Source of the DNA: Triglochin maritima | Taxonomy: Eukaryota; Streptophyta; Magnoliopsida; Alismatales; Juncaginaceae | Assembly (NCBI GenBank): GCA_963682175.1 | Contig: OY821772.1 | Location: 20,576,743 to 20,640,742, forward strand | Length of the DNA: 64,000 nt | Reading direction: 5' to 3' | Shown here: piece by piece, positions 12,282-24,248 of the stretch | Numbering within the stretch: position 1 is the stretch's first letter | Layout of the letters: every line of letters starts with the position of its first letter | Program-made: the position numbers and the translations under genes | Notes under the pieces: generated by a model | Database searches by the model: none | What the model was told of the DNA's origin: nothing | Seen by the model: only the letters and a program-made list of their open reading frames with translations

Positions 12282-13261
12282 TATTGGTCAATTTTTTTAA
12301 AGAACCCACAACTTAAAGATAATACCTTAAATAAATTAATTAATTAAAAAATAAAAAATTGAAAATATCCTTCCTATTTTTAATATTTTTTCAAACCTGA
12401 ATACATTAAAATTCAAACATCAAAAAAGTTACAACCATAAAACACGACACATCAGTTAAGTTAATTTTTTTCCTTACAACTCAAATTCCAATATCCAAAC
12501 ACAAAGTAGGTGGTTTGGGAAGATTTATTGGTTATGTTAGTTCTTAAGTTTAAAATCGATAAAATCTAAAAAAATAGAGGGAACAAAATGGTGTATAAGT
12601 ATAACCTAAAATTAAAATAAAAGAATTTTGTAATAATTGTTACTATTTATGCTCGTTGCTATTTTCGATCATGGAATTGCAGGCTTTAGATTTATTTATT
12701 CATTCTGCGACTCTTACATATAGAATGATTTTGATGAATAAGTTTCCTATACATGTTAGTTTATTTTGAGTTTTCATTTCATTTTTAGCCGACATACAAA
12801 CTCGATAGTATTACAGTGAGATATATATGTCAATAAGTATAATTGTACTAGAAAAGTAAGATTGCACAATGTAATAAAAAAAATCAAATCTCAAACATCC
12901 ACGACACTAGACTAAAATCTATGCAATGTTCATTTTTCAATTAAAAATTTATCAAACTTACACAACAATGCAAATCCAAACGGTTATAGCTTATTTGGAT
13001 ATCTTCCAAATGCTTTTAAATGTAGTTGTTCAAAAGAATTTCAAAATCCCAATCAAATTGACTTTAAAATCAATTTTTGTCAAAATATTATCTTAATTCC
13101 TCTCAAATCCCAAATTAATCCAAAATTAACCAATTATACCATAACTTCAAGATACCACACTTAAATATATGAGATTGAATTTTAAAAAAAAGGGAAAGAT
13201 TTTTTTTGAAAATCTGGGTGGGGCAGGTGCCCAACTTGCCCTTAATGTGGCTCCGCCACTG
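12282..13261 (+). mobile_element. hAT-like element remnant, 3' end intact
   Basis: It ends GTGGCTCCGCCACTG at 13261, the reverse complement of the CAGTGGCGGAGCCAC-type terminal inverted repeat of plant hAT elements. Bases 12282-12790 are clearly related to 44085-44520, where the opposite terminus (CAGGGGCAGATCCAG) is present. The 5' terminus is missing here. Near 13220 it carries GGGTGGGGCAGG, matching GGGTGGGGCAGAC next to the other terminus. No transposase frame survives. Confidence 0.55.
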
Positions 13262-15228
13262 GACTTGTGGACGCCCTGCCTATCTTGTAGGCTCCAATGT
13301 CAGCTCCGCGCAATCGATCAATCTTTTCTTTCCTTAGTATTTCTTCACTCACCTCACTCCTCGACCACATCACGAGCCTTAATCTTTGAGCACTCACCTC
13401 GCTCCTCGACCACATCACGACCATCTATTTTCCAATATCATTTAAAAGCTAGATATATACCATCCATTTTGATCTTTGAATTATAACACTTGTATTTATT
13501 CGTAGTAGTTAATATGACAATTAATTTAAAATTATCATAAGTTTAGTTCATGAAACTCATTCTAAAGAGAGAGAAAATCAAAACAGTTAGTAATTGAATT
13601 TCGAAGTGTTAGTTTTGTTTTTATGGTAAATAATCTTTACAGAAGTACGAAAGTTCTTACGTTAATTTGGACATATAACAGATTCGATATTGTCCAGTTG
13701 AACATGACGTAGGTTGGTTAAAAGTTAGCAAAAGATTTTCAAATTTCAATCAAAACATAGGATTATGTGTGTAACAAAACGTTCTTTAAAAAATGAAAAT
13801 TTAAAATTAAACATGTAGACACTATTGACAAATTAAAATAAGAATGCACTTTTTAAGTTAATTAAGGTTTTTTAATTGAAGTTATCAGTTACAAACTTAA
13901 TGAGCAATGTTGATGGAACATTTGCGAAATCTATATCATAGTTCAAAGTAATAACAATTGGATCAACATTTAATGCTCTAAAATTAGACAAAAGCATCAT
14001 TCACCCTTCATTATCAATGGATGGTCAAGATTAAGGCAATTGGACCTCTCTTATTCTTGAACAATTGAAGAGGATCCAAGTCCACCTGATGGATCATATA
14101 ATGGAGAGATAAAAGTATTAATCATGTTTATATTGAATGTTAGTATTCTTGAACTAAACTTGCGTAGTAATGTTAGCATTTTTTTTTAATTTCACCATTT
14201 AATATTTGATATCCATTTTGCTTGGTTTGGCTAAGTGATACATTTGATAAAATTTTGTTGGTGGAAATACTAGAATGAAAAAGAACGAAGCGAAATATTA
14301 AAGCACACAAGAAAGGTGAACCGACATATCAAAACTCCGTTTGTTTCTTGGTGGTCATGGGCGTCCAAGATTTTCTATTTCGAAACTCCAAAATTTGAAT
14401 GGAAAAAGACAAAGGATGCATGATTTGGAATCGTATCTAATGTCGTGTTTGAATATTATCTTTTATAACTAAAATTATTCGGCACACCCCCCACTAATAG
14501 ATCAAATTTTTATCTAATTTGAGCACAAAAAGAAAAAGTAGAATCAAATAATAGTGTGACCTCATTTTAATGCGGTATTAATTAGGAATTTACCCCTTTT
14601 TGTTTTGTTTTGTTTTGACACGTGCATTTTGGCAGATGAAACTGAATATGGTCATAAGATGTTAGAAAATAGTCTCACATTTGTTAAAATGATGACTTTC
14701 TCCTGAGTTATAAGTTATACGACATCTTTACTCATTATCAATTAGTTTGAGTTGGATACTCACACTGTAATATATGAAATTTAATTAGAAGACTCATTTG
14801 AAGTGTTGGTTCGTAATTTAAAAAATGTGTTCCAAAGTTGGAGCCATATGTATTGCCTTTTCTACTTTGTCACGAGAGAGGGAACAAAATGGAAGTCATT
14901 ATAATTTATAAGCATGATTTTTCAAGTTTTTTCTTGACTCCAGTTTCATTACGTCGATCAAATGAAGGACCAAAACCTTCCACCCTCTTGTTTTTCTTGT
15001 GATCTTTGTAGTCAACCCAATGAGTAGGCCGACCATACCAGAAAAAAGATTCGAGAAAAATGAGTATCCGAATGCGGACCGTAGAAACCCAATTTTTGAC
15101 AAGAGGGAACCAGATCATACTATATTTTAATTTCTTTTATCCAAGAATAGTTTATATTATATGAATATGTGATTTAAGACTAAGTTTTTATTAGGTAACA
15201 ACTAATGCATACAACATATGGAAATTAA
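13262..15228. other. Spacer with a 45-bp imperfect tandem repeat and an unrecognised minus-strand frame
   Basis: About 13346-13436 contains two copies of a unit with CACTCACCTCRCTCCTCGAC. A minus-strand frame at 15118-14906 encodes a 70-residue peptide (with YGRPTHWVDYKDHKKN and GFGPSFDRRNE) that looks compositionally protein-like, but I do not recognise it and it has no neighbouring exon I can support. The rest is AT-rich without structure. Confidence 0.35.
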
Positions 15229-16970
15229 AACTAACACCTCTAACTTCTCCTAAGGTGGGGTCGTAGGATGGAGGTATGGGTTGAGGTGATGGAAGGTAGG
15301 GTGGAGACGTAATGGAGGTATGGGTGGGGGTGTTGTAGGGTGATGGTGTGGTCGTATGGGGTTGCTTGATGGGTTGGTTTATATAAAGGAAAACACTCAT
15401 TCTTCTATTCCTTTCACTCTCCCTCTCCCTTGCACGTCTCTCACTCATTCTCTCTCCCTTAGTTCCACAGTCACTGGCGGCGGAGGAAACAGAGCTAAGA
15501 CGCACGTGATACACGACGTGACAGGGTGATTGTGCGTGACTTTAGGGCGTTGAGACGAATCGCAAGAGGTATGCCAAGTCTTTAGTTGTGCTGACATAAG
15601 GAGTGTGAGGGGTTGTGATCGTGGCCGGGGGTGATGAGGGACATGCAAGTGTTTGTCATGGATCGGTCGACCAGTGTCCTTTACGGTCGACTGGTCATAG
15701 TGTAAATGTACGGTTTTGCCCAACAGCGGTCAGACGATGTCTTTTGCTGGTCGACCGGTTGTATCGATTTGTTGGTCGTGGGAATGCCTTTTTATTTTCG
15801 GTCGAACGAGTCTTTTGTGCATTCGACCGTTGCCTTGTAGTTTTGACTTTACCCCGGGCATAGACCATCCAAACGGTCGACCGCCATAGATCTTGTTCGA
15901 CTGGATGTAGTTTGGCGGAACGTAGAATGCCTTGTTAATTTCGGTCAAGTGGGCCCCCTTTGCCGTTCGACCGTTGCATTGAATGACTTAGTGTTAATCT
16001 GGCTTAGACCATCTAAACGGTTGACCGCCCGTGATCTTTTGTTTGACCGTTTATGCTTATGTTCATTCGACTAGTTGGATAATAGTTTGATCCTCTTTCT
16101 TATTCAAGGGGAAACAACCGACCACTTTGTCTTCTTCAGTCGACCGTTGGTGCCCAATATTGTTTTCCATGTTTTCTTGATAGTCACCTTGTCCACGGAA
16201 ACCTGTGACCTTGCTTCGTGCGTGTGTCGGGAATTGACGGTGGGTGTGATGACCGCGCATACCCAGGAACTGCCAGGTGGAAAGGTAGGGATACTTGGTA
16301 CATGTGCGTTGTGGTATTTTTAGGCCATGTATGACTTATTGCATTGCATTGATCAACCCTTTGTAGTAGATTTGTGGGATCACATATCTCAATGTATTGC
16401 ATTGTTTGGTACCTAAGTCCACGGAGCGGGATGGCCGCGGAATTCCGTTCTGACAGGGTGTTACAGTAAGCCACCCATATTACAGCTTGTGTGAGCAACA
16501 AGAGATCAAGGGTGTTACAGCTTGTGTGAGCCACCCATATTACAACTTGTGTGAGCACTAGGAGATCAGATATGTATCTATGATGCAAAAATACGTACGA
16601 TCCTCACCGAACCTTCATGATTAGTATAGTTGTGAGTGGGCGGGGGTGGGGGTCGCGTATTCTCCGTAAGACCGCGTGTGCCTGCGGTAGGTTCCCTCAC
16701 GAAACTCGATATTGTTGTTGGTTGGACAGATGTTCCTTAGTACCCTGGATGGGGAAGGTTTTATGTTGCACTCTTGTATGTCATAACTAGTATGATATGT
16801 CCGTTGTACTGTATTTTCATATGCATTTAGGTGGACTTGGTATATGGGGTTTCCTTATGGAAACTCAAACATTGTTATTTTATTTGCATTTCAGGACTGC
16901 TGTAGGTGCTGGGTGGGTGACGACTGAGGACGAGCGCACTTTGGGATCGGATCCTCCAGTCTTACTTCCC
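15229..16970 (+). repeat. LTR of a spliced-leader-like gypsy family (member 1), plus strand, 3' truncated
   Basis: It is homologous, in the opposite orientation, to the solo LTRs at 28034-29786 and 30182-32336. Shared blocks in order are: a G-rich start, TATATAAAGG (15379-15389), a CT-rich tract, CAAGAG/GTATGCC (15569), an array of GGTCGACC motifs (15663-16150), the GTAAGACCGCGTGTGCCTGCGG block, GGGGTTTCCTTATGGAAACT, TTTGCATTTCAG/GACTGC (16894) and GGGATCGGATCCTCC. Homology stops near 16970, before the expected GATGTTACA end. No TSD could be assigned; the left edge is estimated. Confidence 0.6.
15569..16894 (+). other. Intron-like segment with consensus splice sites (member 1)
   Basis: The donor is AAGAG/GTATGCC at 15569 and the acceptor TTTGCATTTCAG/GA ends at 16894, giving 1326 bp. 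Equivalent sites are conserved in two diverged relatives (29436 to 28295 and 31994 to 30441, minus strand). Conservation of both junctions is seen; splicing itself is inferred. Confidence 0.5.
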
Positions 16971-16985
16971 TATTGTCACCGATAG

Positions 16986-17600
16986 TGTTAGGATTCTCGA
17001 AGGGACTCTCAAATCCTATTTTTTCAAGCTTCTGATCGCACCAACACTCTATCTCCACGGAGAGGATTGGAAACACCAACACACCGTACAACTCCTTGGT
17101 TCCCCGTAGAGTACACAAGCACACAGGAAAACGTAGACACAAACAACGTTGGTGGAATTGCACTCTTTTATTACCATAAACAATCTAACTACAATTTCTA
17201 AGGGTGGAAGAAAGGAAGGAAACACTCACAAAAACACAAAACAAAAGAACTCTAATGGTGCACCCTTTTATACATGTTGCGGAACCCCACTACAAGTACA
17301 CGTTGAGATCCATGATCTCTACTAACACCTCTAACTTCTCCTAAGGTGGGGGAGGAATGGGGCAAAACCGAATGCACACTCTCCCACGAAGGCCACAACT
17401 CTTGTGCCTCTTTTTATATTGCGCGCTCAAGTTACAACTGCGTGGTTATGACTTGGTCAATGCTTGCAAAAAAAAGTACAATAAAAGACTCCTTCAGTGA
17501 GCATCGATTGTTGTGGCTCCAACCCTTGAGTATTTGGGCCCCATTTCTTTCACGTATTTGTATCCCTTCTTTAGCATCTCACAGGTTTTGAGGGAATTTG
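16986..17600 (-). repeat. LTR-like fragment with TATA box and AATAAA, minus strand
   Basis: It starts TGTTAGGATTCTCGAAGGG. On the minus strand it has TATAAAAGGGTGCACC (about 17277-17262) and, further on, AATAAAAG (about 17172), the promoter then poly(A)-signal order of an LTR. Its upstream part contains a 31-bp sequence (17320-17350) repeated exactly at 15229-15259. The far boundary is unclear. Confidence 0.4.
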
Positions 17601-18993
17601 GGTTGTGTCCATCAACATAGCCATGAACTTCCTTTTGCGCATCACGTTGGTGAGATATATTCTTTTTCATGCATAAATCAATGTAGTCTTTTTCTCACAT
17701 TCATTGAGGACAATGCATGAAGTAGGTGTAGGGGGTGTTTTAGGTGTGTACATAGTCGAGTCTTTTCCTTTGATTTTTGTTTTCTTTTGTGTGCATTATT
17801 AGGGTCATGTTAGTGTGCTGCATTTAATATCGATATATCTGCTTGTCATGATCCTTGGGTGACTTGTCTTCTTTTGCTTGCCTAGTGCCTTAAAATTTTC
17901 ACATTTCTTTCAAAATCTTCATGTGTTTGCGAAAGAAAATGTTTTGTGGGTTTTGTGTGTGTTTAGCATGTGCAAAACCGTTGAGAGGCAAAGTAAAAAG
18001 AAAGCTCCCAAAATTCTCTTGAACTTGATGCATTAGGATATCTAGTACAGTGGCTTAGGACTTATCTAGTCATTAGGATGCACCCCAGTTTTCCCTCGGG
18101 GGACGAGTAATCATAGGGTTTCAGTACTCAAACATTTAAAAAAGTCCACCCTGAACCTAGTGAATTAATAATTCGTGTCTGTTAATTTAAGGAAGTTTGT
18201 TGTAGTCAAGGACCCTTTAAATCTTGTTGTGAGACATTAAGTGTAAGGGTTTCGGTTCATGTGTAGATAAGAAATAAGTGAGTAGGTGTTCTCTCTTCTC
18301 GCACGACTCCTATCACTCGGGAAAGTAAGTCTGAGGGGACTTCGTTCCTGGTGCTTTCGAGTCATCTGACTTGGGATGCGCCGACCGAACTCCCGTTACA
18401 CGGGTGGTAGGGATTCCCCTATGTGGAGATTTGGGGAAAGGTGTACGTGATAGTATAAGTCCTCATGGGCAATGATGCATGAAACTTGACCCTGGGAGAA
18501 TGAAGCTCCAACTAATAAAAAGAAAGAAGAAGAAAAAATGAGAAAAGAAAAAAAAAGAAAAAAATGGTAATGCAAATAAGAACCTTAATGGACTTTACAC
18601 TTTGTATCACTTGAGGATGTTGAGGTTGTCCATGTCTTTCACTTAATTCCTTATTTAACTTGCACGAATAATTCATTAGGCTAGGTGTGTGGACTAATTA
18701 CCTATATAGAGTCGGCCCGTAGGATTATCGCGTCCAATGATCGACAAAATTTATCCAACGAGTCGAGTGTCTAGATTGAATAATGCATCTTGTTCGGATT
18801 TTGTGGGTATATCCGCTGAAAACCCTCAGGAGACAACACTCCTCCTTGGCAACAAGGAGGTTTAACGGTTTGTTGCACGTGCTAAGTGCAACCGTGATTC
18901 CTACGAAACTGAGTTAGGATTTCTTGTTTCTCGTTTTCTTTTCTCTTTCTTTGTTTTGCTCGGGACTAGCAAAAAATTAGGTGTGGGGGTATT
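17600..18993 (+). mobile_element. 3' internal region of an Athila/Tat-like gypsy element
   Basis: It contains CATTGAGGACAATGCATGAA (17702) followed by GTGTAGGGGGTG. This matches the equivalent 3' phrase at 40388 in the nested Athila-like element. It ends with CTCGGGACTAGCAAAAAATT and the polypurine tract AGGTGTGGGGGT immediately before the LTR at 18994. No gag or pol is present, so the element is 5' truncated or internally deleted. Confidence 0.7.
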
Positions 18994-20555
18994 TGATTGA
19001 CATCATTTCATGCTTATATTTGTATCTTATATCTATTATCTTACACCTAAGCAATGCTACGTGACGAGTTTTATGTTTGAATTTCAGAAATAAATAGGTT
19101 TGAAGAGATGAAGCATAAAAGGACCCAAAAGCAGGGAAAAAGGACTTAATTGTGAGACCTAGGGACTAAGATGCAAGGGAGAAGGACCTGAACGTAAGAC
19201 CGAAGGACCAAAGAGCAAAACAGAAAACTCCACACCATCATGGAGAGTAATTTAGCAATTCTATTCGGGTCGGAGCTCCAACAAGTGAAGTATATGCATC
19301 AAAGACCAACAAAGACATCCATAAAAGCCCAGAATAAAATCTAGCGTGATCCTGACCATATAGACCGTCAATTGGCGGTCCAAGACCGCTAATTGGCGGT
19401 CTGTTTTTGCCCAAATCCGCTAAGATTTTGGTGGGTCACGTATTAGTGTGTATTTAGTCCATTTCTGGTATTTGTTTAGTCCCACGTCGGGGGATTGTAC
19501 CGGATTGCCTTTTTCTTTGGCTATAAATAGAACTCTTCACCTTCTATTGGAAACTACCCATTGTTTGGTGGCATTCTCTCTACTAAGGAGTGAGCCTTGA
19601 AGCAAAAACTCAAGGTGGAGAAGAATGCTACCTTAAATGTGAGTCATTTGTTAATAAAATAATTCTTCTAGTTTCTTTTAATCTTGTCTTTTAATTTGTG
19701 CATGCTTGTTTAGTCTTTTCTTTCCTTTTAAGCTTCTTTAATATTTCTTGCTTTCTTAGGGTGATTTCATTTCAGTATAATGTTTCATGTTGTTAATATA
19801 GTTAGTGTAATGAGTAGTGAGTAGATTCATCCCCATTTGGGGGGTGGAGAAATATGTGATATAATCATGTAGTGTATTAAATGTGTGTTATCTTAATCCC
19901 TTGAGCTTTATATGATTTCCATAACCATCTAATGGGTCTCCACTCTCATCTTTGATATGCTAATGCTATTGAATGAAGCTTAGCTTATGCTTTGATTAGT
20001 GGACCTATTTTATGGGGAATGATAAGGTTAGGATATGGATGAAATTAATATTGGAAACACAATTTGTAGTGTATGTACTCTTGTTGCCTTTACCTTAGTT
20101 AATGTCTTGTATGTTTTAATGATATTGTGTTATCTTAATTCATGTGGAGGCATAGTAGGGTCTACTCTTTATACATGAGTTCATTTAGCTTCATTCCAAT
20201 TATTGTCTTGTATGTTTTAATGATGTAGTCTTATCTTAATTCATGTGGAGGCAAAGTTGGATGTAGTTTTATGATTTCATGCACTACATGTTGTGAGGAG
20301 CTTAATTGAACACACATACACACACATCTTTATATTCACATTATTTCTCTACCCCCTATGGGGTTTAGTTTTATTGCTTATCTTCATTTCCTTTTGCATC
20401 TTAGTGTAGTTTAGTGTAATCAACATTTCTCTCCTTTCTTTACCACTCGCCTTCGCACAAACCAAAGTCGACACACCTCCCTGTGGATCGACCCGTATTT
20501 GCCACCGTTTCAACGCGGCCGTGCACTTGCGGTTTAATATAAAACGAATCAATCA
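18994..20555 (+). repeat. 3' LTR of the Athila/Tat-like element (1562 bp)
   Basis: It starts TGATTGACATC after the PPT and ends CGAATCAATCA, with TGATTG / CAATCA as a perfect terminal inverted repeat. It has TATAAATAG at 19522-19530, a U3 rich in 'ggacc' phrases, and a U5 ending in the Athila-typical GATCGACCCGTATTTGCC and GTGCACTTGCGG block. The 5' LTR is not present, so no TSD can be tested. Confidence 0.8.
19362..19402 (+). promoter_or_regulatory. Tandem dyads upstream of the Athila-like LTR TATA box
   Basis: AGACCGTCAATTGGCGGTC (19362-19380) is followed by AGACCGCTAATTGGCGGTCT (19383-19402). Each is a near-perfect inverted repeat, and the pair lies about 120 bp upstream of TATAAATAG (19522). 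A regulatory role is inferred. Confidence 0.6.
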
Positions 20556-21157
20556 CACACCTTGCTGACTTGGTCTTCTCAAGACCAAGCGCGCATTGTT
20601 GAGAGAAAATAGCGCCAGTGGCATGACCCGGTCAGCCCTTGCACGCTCTCGCTAGGCTATGAACCCAGTCCATAGCCTCCCTTTTGTTTGCGTGGTCAAG
20701 CCTTAACCGTTTGGTGACTTGGTCAAGGCTGGTGGGAACGTGTCTCCAGCACACATTGCTGAGCTGGTTCCCTTCGGATTATGCGCGCTCATGGAGGTAG
20801 TTGCGTGCAGGTGGGACAACCCGGTCAAGCCTACTCGCGCGCTCCTCATTCAGTTATTGACCCGGTCAATAACTTCCCTTGTGCATATCCAGCCCATGTC
20901 CAACGCATCTCCAGCTGTTCTCTAACCGTTCCCTCGCATATCCAGCTTCTCTTGACCTATTCTCGCGCACCCACGACTCCTTGACCCCTGCCCGTCTTTA
21001 CTCGTCCATGGCTTGTCTTCCCATGTTGGCTTTGGTGTAACTCCATGTTGCCTAGTGCAGTACGCGCCTCAAGCGCTCGGGTGTTGCCTTGCGCGCGCGC
21101 ACCACCCCGAGTGTCGCGCTCTCGCCATGCTTGTTGAATCCTCCTTAGCCCTATTGG
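20556..21157 (+). repeat. Left part of a gypsy LTR split by a later insertion
   Basis: This is GC-richer sequence that ends at the ATTGG target site (21153-21157) and logically resumes at 23013. It resembles LTR U3/R sequence (repeated 'gacttggtc', 'ccggtcaa', 'cgcgcgc' phrases). The left edge is not visible, because it abuts the Athila-like LTR at 20555. Confidence 0.4.
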
Positions 21158-21899
21158 TGTAACGCCCCGAGCCCGGACAACTGATCACCCGCCCGAACCC
21201 GGTGCGTTAAGATACGATCCACGATCCTGACCGCTGCGCACTCTGATATTTAAATCCATCTGATAGGCCCATAATTAATCTGAAAAATATAATCAACAAT
21301 TTGTGAGCTCGACAGCCCGCAAGTACCAACCATCAATCAATCAGAATCATAATCATGTGGAAAATAATACAGAATATGACATTCAGTCAATAAGCACAAT
21401 CAAGAGACATGCATCACAAATAAAATGCATGCATATCAATTTGAAACCCCCATTCAGATTCGACCACATCCTGTGCTTCTGAAATCTATCAATCTGTCAG
21501 ACGCACACCTGGTAGCTCCACACTAACGACAGACAGCCCTTTCCTCTCTCGGGTGGCTCCACGCTGTCCGTTAGGCAGCTCTTTCCTAAGTTGCTCTGCT
21601 AGAAACATACACACAGCCACAGGACATGTCGACCGAAACACCATCATGCAATCATATGCATATCCATAAAATCAATATTAATGCTCAACATGCATGCAAC
21701 TACGAATATCAAGAGAGACAGACATGATATGAAACTGAAGAATAACGAATCAGTACTTGCCTCAAAATCTCCATCTTTTTCTTCTCTATATTCTTCTCAA
21801 AATTTCATCTTCTCCTAAAACCACACAATCATCCAATAATCTTAATTAGTCCATTAAGATATTTGATTATTAACTCAACTAAAAATTCAGGATATTACA

Positions 21900-21938
21900 T
21901 TCTACCCTCCTTAAAAGAAATTTCGTCCTCGAAATTTT
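21900..21938 (-). promoter_or_regulatory. Polypurine tract region of the non-coding LTR element
   Basis: The minus strand reads a purine-rich TTTTAAGGAGGGTAGAA directly before TGTAATATCC of the 3' LTR. It primes plus-strand synthesis in this class of element. Confidence 0.8.
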
Positions 21939-22256
21939 AATTCAACATCATATCATTTGGAATTCACATATCCATATTAAAATAGACTCTCACATCTAAA
22001 ACAGTTTGATCCAAATCAAAACAAAATTTTCAATCCTACTTTCATTAAATCTAAAATTCATCTCCAACTATTTATTCATAATTTGGATAGCAAATCCAAC
22101 CAAGTCGAAATTCACATTTTGAACTCAAGTCCGAATAACTCCAAATTCATATTCAAATCAATAGTCGAAACTTCTAAATCTAAATTCTGACTAATTCCGA
22201 TTCAATCAAAAATTTCTATTTCAAATCCGATTCCGACTAATTCCGAGGATCGTATT

Positions 22257-22268
22257 GCTCTGATACCA
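22257..22268 (-). promoter_or_regulatory. Primer-binding site (tRNA-Met type) of the non-coding LTR element
   Basis: The minus strand reads TGGTATCAGAGC two bases inside the 5' LTR. This is the usual initiator-tRNA-Met complement that primes minus-strand DNA synthesis. Confidence 0.88.
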
Positions 22269-23017
22269 TTTGTAACGCCCCGAGCCCGGACAACTGATCA
22301 CCCGCCCGAACCCGGTGCGTTAAGATACGATCCACGATCCTGACCGCTGCGCACTCTGATATTTAAATCCATCTGATAGGCCCATAATTAATCTGAAAAA
22401 TATAATCAACAATTTGTGAGCTCGACAGCCCACAAGTACCAACCATCAATCAATCAGAATCATAATCATGTGGAAAATAATACAGAATATGACATTCAGT
22501 CAATAAGCACAATCAAGAGACATGCATCACAAATAAAATGCATGCATATCAATTTGAAACCCCCATTCAGATTCGACCACATCCTGTGCTTCTGAAATCT
22601 ATCAATCTGTCAGACGCACACCTGGTAGCTCCACACTAACGACAGGCAGCTCTTTCCTCTCTCGGGTGGCTCCACGCTGTCCGTTAGGCAGCTCTTTCCT
22701 AAGTTGCTCTGCTAGAAACATACACACAGCCACAGGACATGTCGACCGAAACACCATCATGCAATCATATGCATATCCATAAAATCAATATTAATGCTCA
22801 ACATGCATGCAACTACGAATATCAAGAGAGACAGACATGATATGAAACTGAAGAATAACGAATCAGTACTTGCCTCAAAATCTCCATCTTTTTCTTCTCT
22901 ATATTCTTCTCAAAATTTCATCTTCTCCTAAAATCACACAATCATACAATAATCTTAATTAGTCCATTAAGATATTTGATTATTAACTCAACTAAAAATT
23001 CAGGATATTACAATTGG

Positions 23018-23351
23018 ATACCTCCAAATCTCAAAGACTTGGTACTCTTCCGCGCGCCTCGCACTCCAAGCCACCAATTGTGCACTTCTCTTGTCTCTCA
23101 TGTAGCCCCGGCTACAAGACGCGCCCGTTTGGTGCACCCTGGGCGATTCCTCAATTTCAAGGTGGTGACACCTAGGTTGTATGATTTCTTGTATTTCTTC
23201 TTTTGCGTACTCTAATGTAATCATATCCTTTTGAAAACTCATGTGTAATGATGTATCGTTTAAATATTTTATGAGTAATGATTCCGTCCTTTCTGGTCTT
23301 ATTCCCTATGATATCTTGTTTAAAAGTTTCTATTGTTTTCGGGATGTTACA
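23018..23351 (+). repeat. Right part of the split gypsy LTR
   Basis: It continues after the ATTGG duplication and ends GTTTTCGGGATGTTACA at 23351, a typical gypsy LTR terminus in plus orientation (compare the TGTAACATCC ends at 28034 and 30182 in minus orientation). Confidence 0.5.
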
Positions 23352-24240
23352 AATATGAACCAACAGTCAGATCACATTTAACTAGAACGGGCTTTCCGGT
23401 TGGATATCCGTTTCAGTTTCGAAAACATTGGATCTGATCCCGTCTGACGTGAACGGGTTGGGTTTCCTGGTTTGATTTGGTTTGTGTTCGGCCCAGCCAA
23501 GAAGACCTGAATGGTTTGACTTAGAACCAGTTTTTTTTTTCTATTCTATTCTCAGGAAGTGGACTTTAGATGCCGGTGGTTAATTAGTGGTAGTATTTTT
23601 AAGTTTGAGATCATAAAAGTCATGTGGTGGTTGTTACTTGTCATTGTTTCTTCGTGCCTTTAGAATAAAAAAGGGCTACGATATCTGGGTTGTTACTTGT
23701 CATTGTTTCTTCGTGGGCATCCATACCGCATAATTACATCTTCGATACTACTTAATCCGTGGTTAAAAAAATATGTTTCCTTTGTAGTTTGTACTCTTGG
23801 ACAGTATGAGATTTATTTTTCTAATACCATATTAAATTTGATTGTTGGACCGCCTCCTTCAAATGGGAAACAATTCTGTCATAGGTTGTTAAATAATCTT
23901 GATTTTGAGGAATATCAAAATGTACGTCCAGTGGTTGATACCTGCCAGAAGCAGGATTTATGTTGGGACATTGCGACATGCTTTACAAAGCAAAGAAATT
24001 AGATGACAGATATTTATAGAGAAACCTTGGAAATCGTATGAGACATTTTGTCTTCGAAGTTTAGAACAGTATGCACATCCATATAAGTACTGCACAAACT
24101 ATGGAAAAACTTATAATATTGATGGTATAAAACTAAAAAACAAACGAACATTACGTTTTGAAGATAAACTACTATGAAAGGAAAAGAAAAGAAAACTTCT
24201 TAAATGCAGAAACACCCCTTACATGGTTCACACTTTAAGT
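23352..24240. other. Spacer with an unrecognised short open frame
   Basis: A 101-residue frame at 23697-24002 ends LDFEEYQNVRPVVDTCQKQD..., which I cannot assign to a family. It starts without an ATG and has no neighbouring exon. TTGTTACTTGTCATTGTTTC occurs twice (about 23631 and 23690). Copy 2 carries the same frame with one N-to-D change. Confidence 0.3.
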
Positions 24241-24248
24241 TCTTCAAA

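Larger units (their letters stand above)
21158..23012 (-). mobile_element. Intact non-coding (TRIM/LARD-like) LTR retrotransposon, TSD ATTGG
   Basis: Two 742-bp direct repeats (21158-21899 and 22271-23012), nearly identical, start TGTAACG and end ATTACA, and flank only 371 bp. ATTGG precedes (21153-21157) and follows (23013-23017). On the minus strand the right LTR is followed after two bases by TGGTATCAGAGC (22268-22257), a tRNA-Met primer-binding site. The left LTR is preceded by TTTCGAGGACGAAATTTC and AAGGAGGGTAGAA, a hallmark 3' end of gypsy chromoviruses. There is no coding capacity, so it would depend on proteins from a full-length relative. The duplication breakpoint lies inside its left LTR at 21309. 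Confidence 0.93.
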
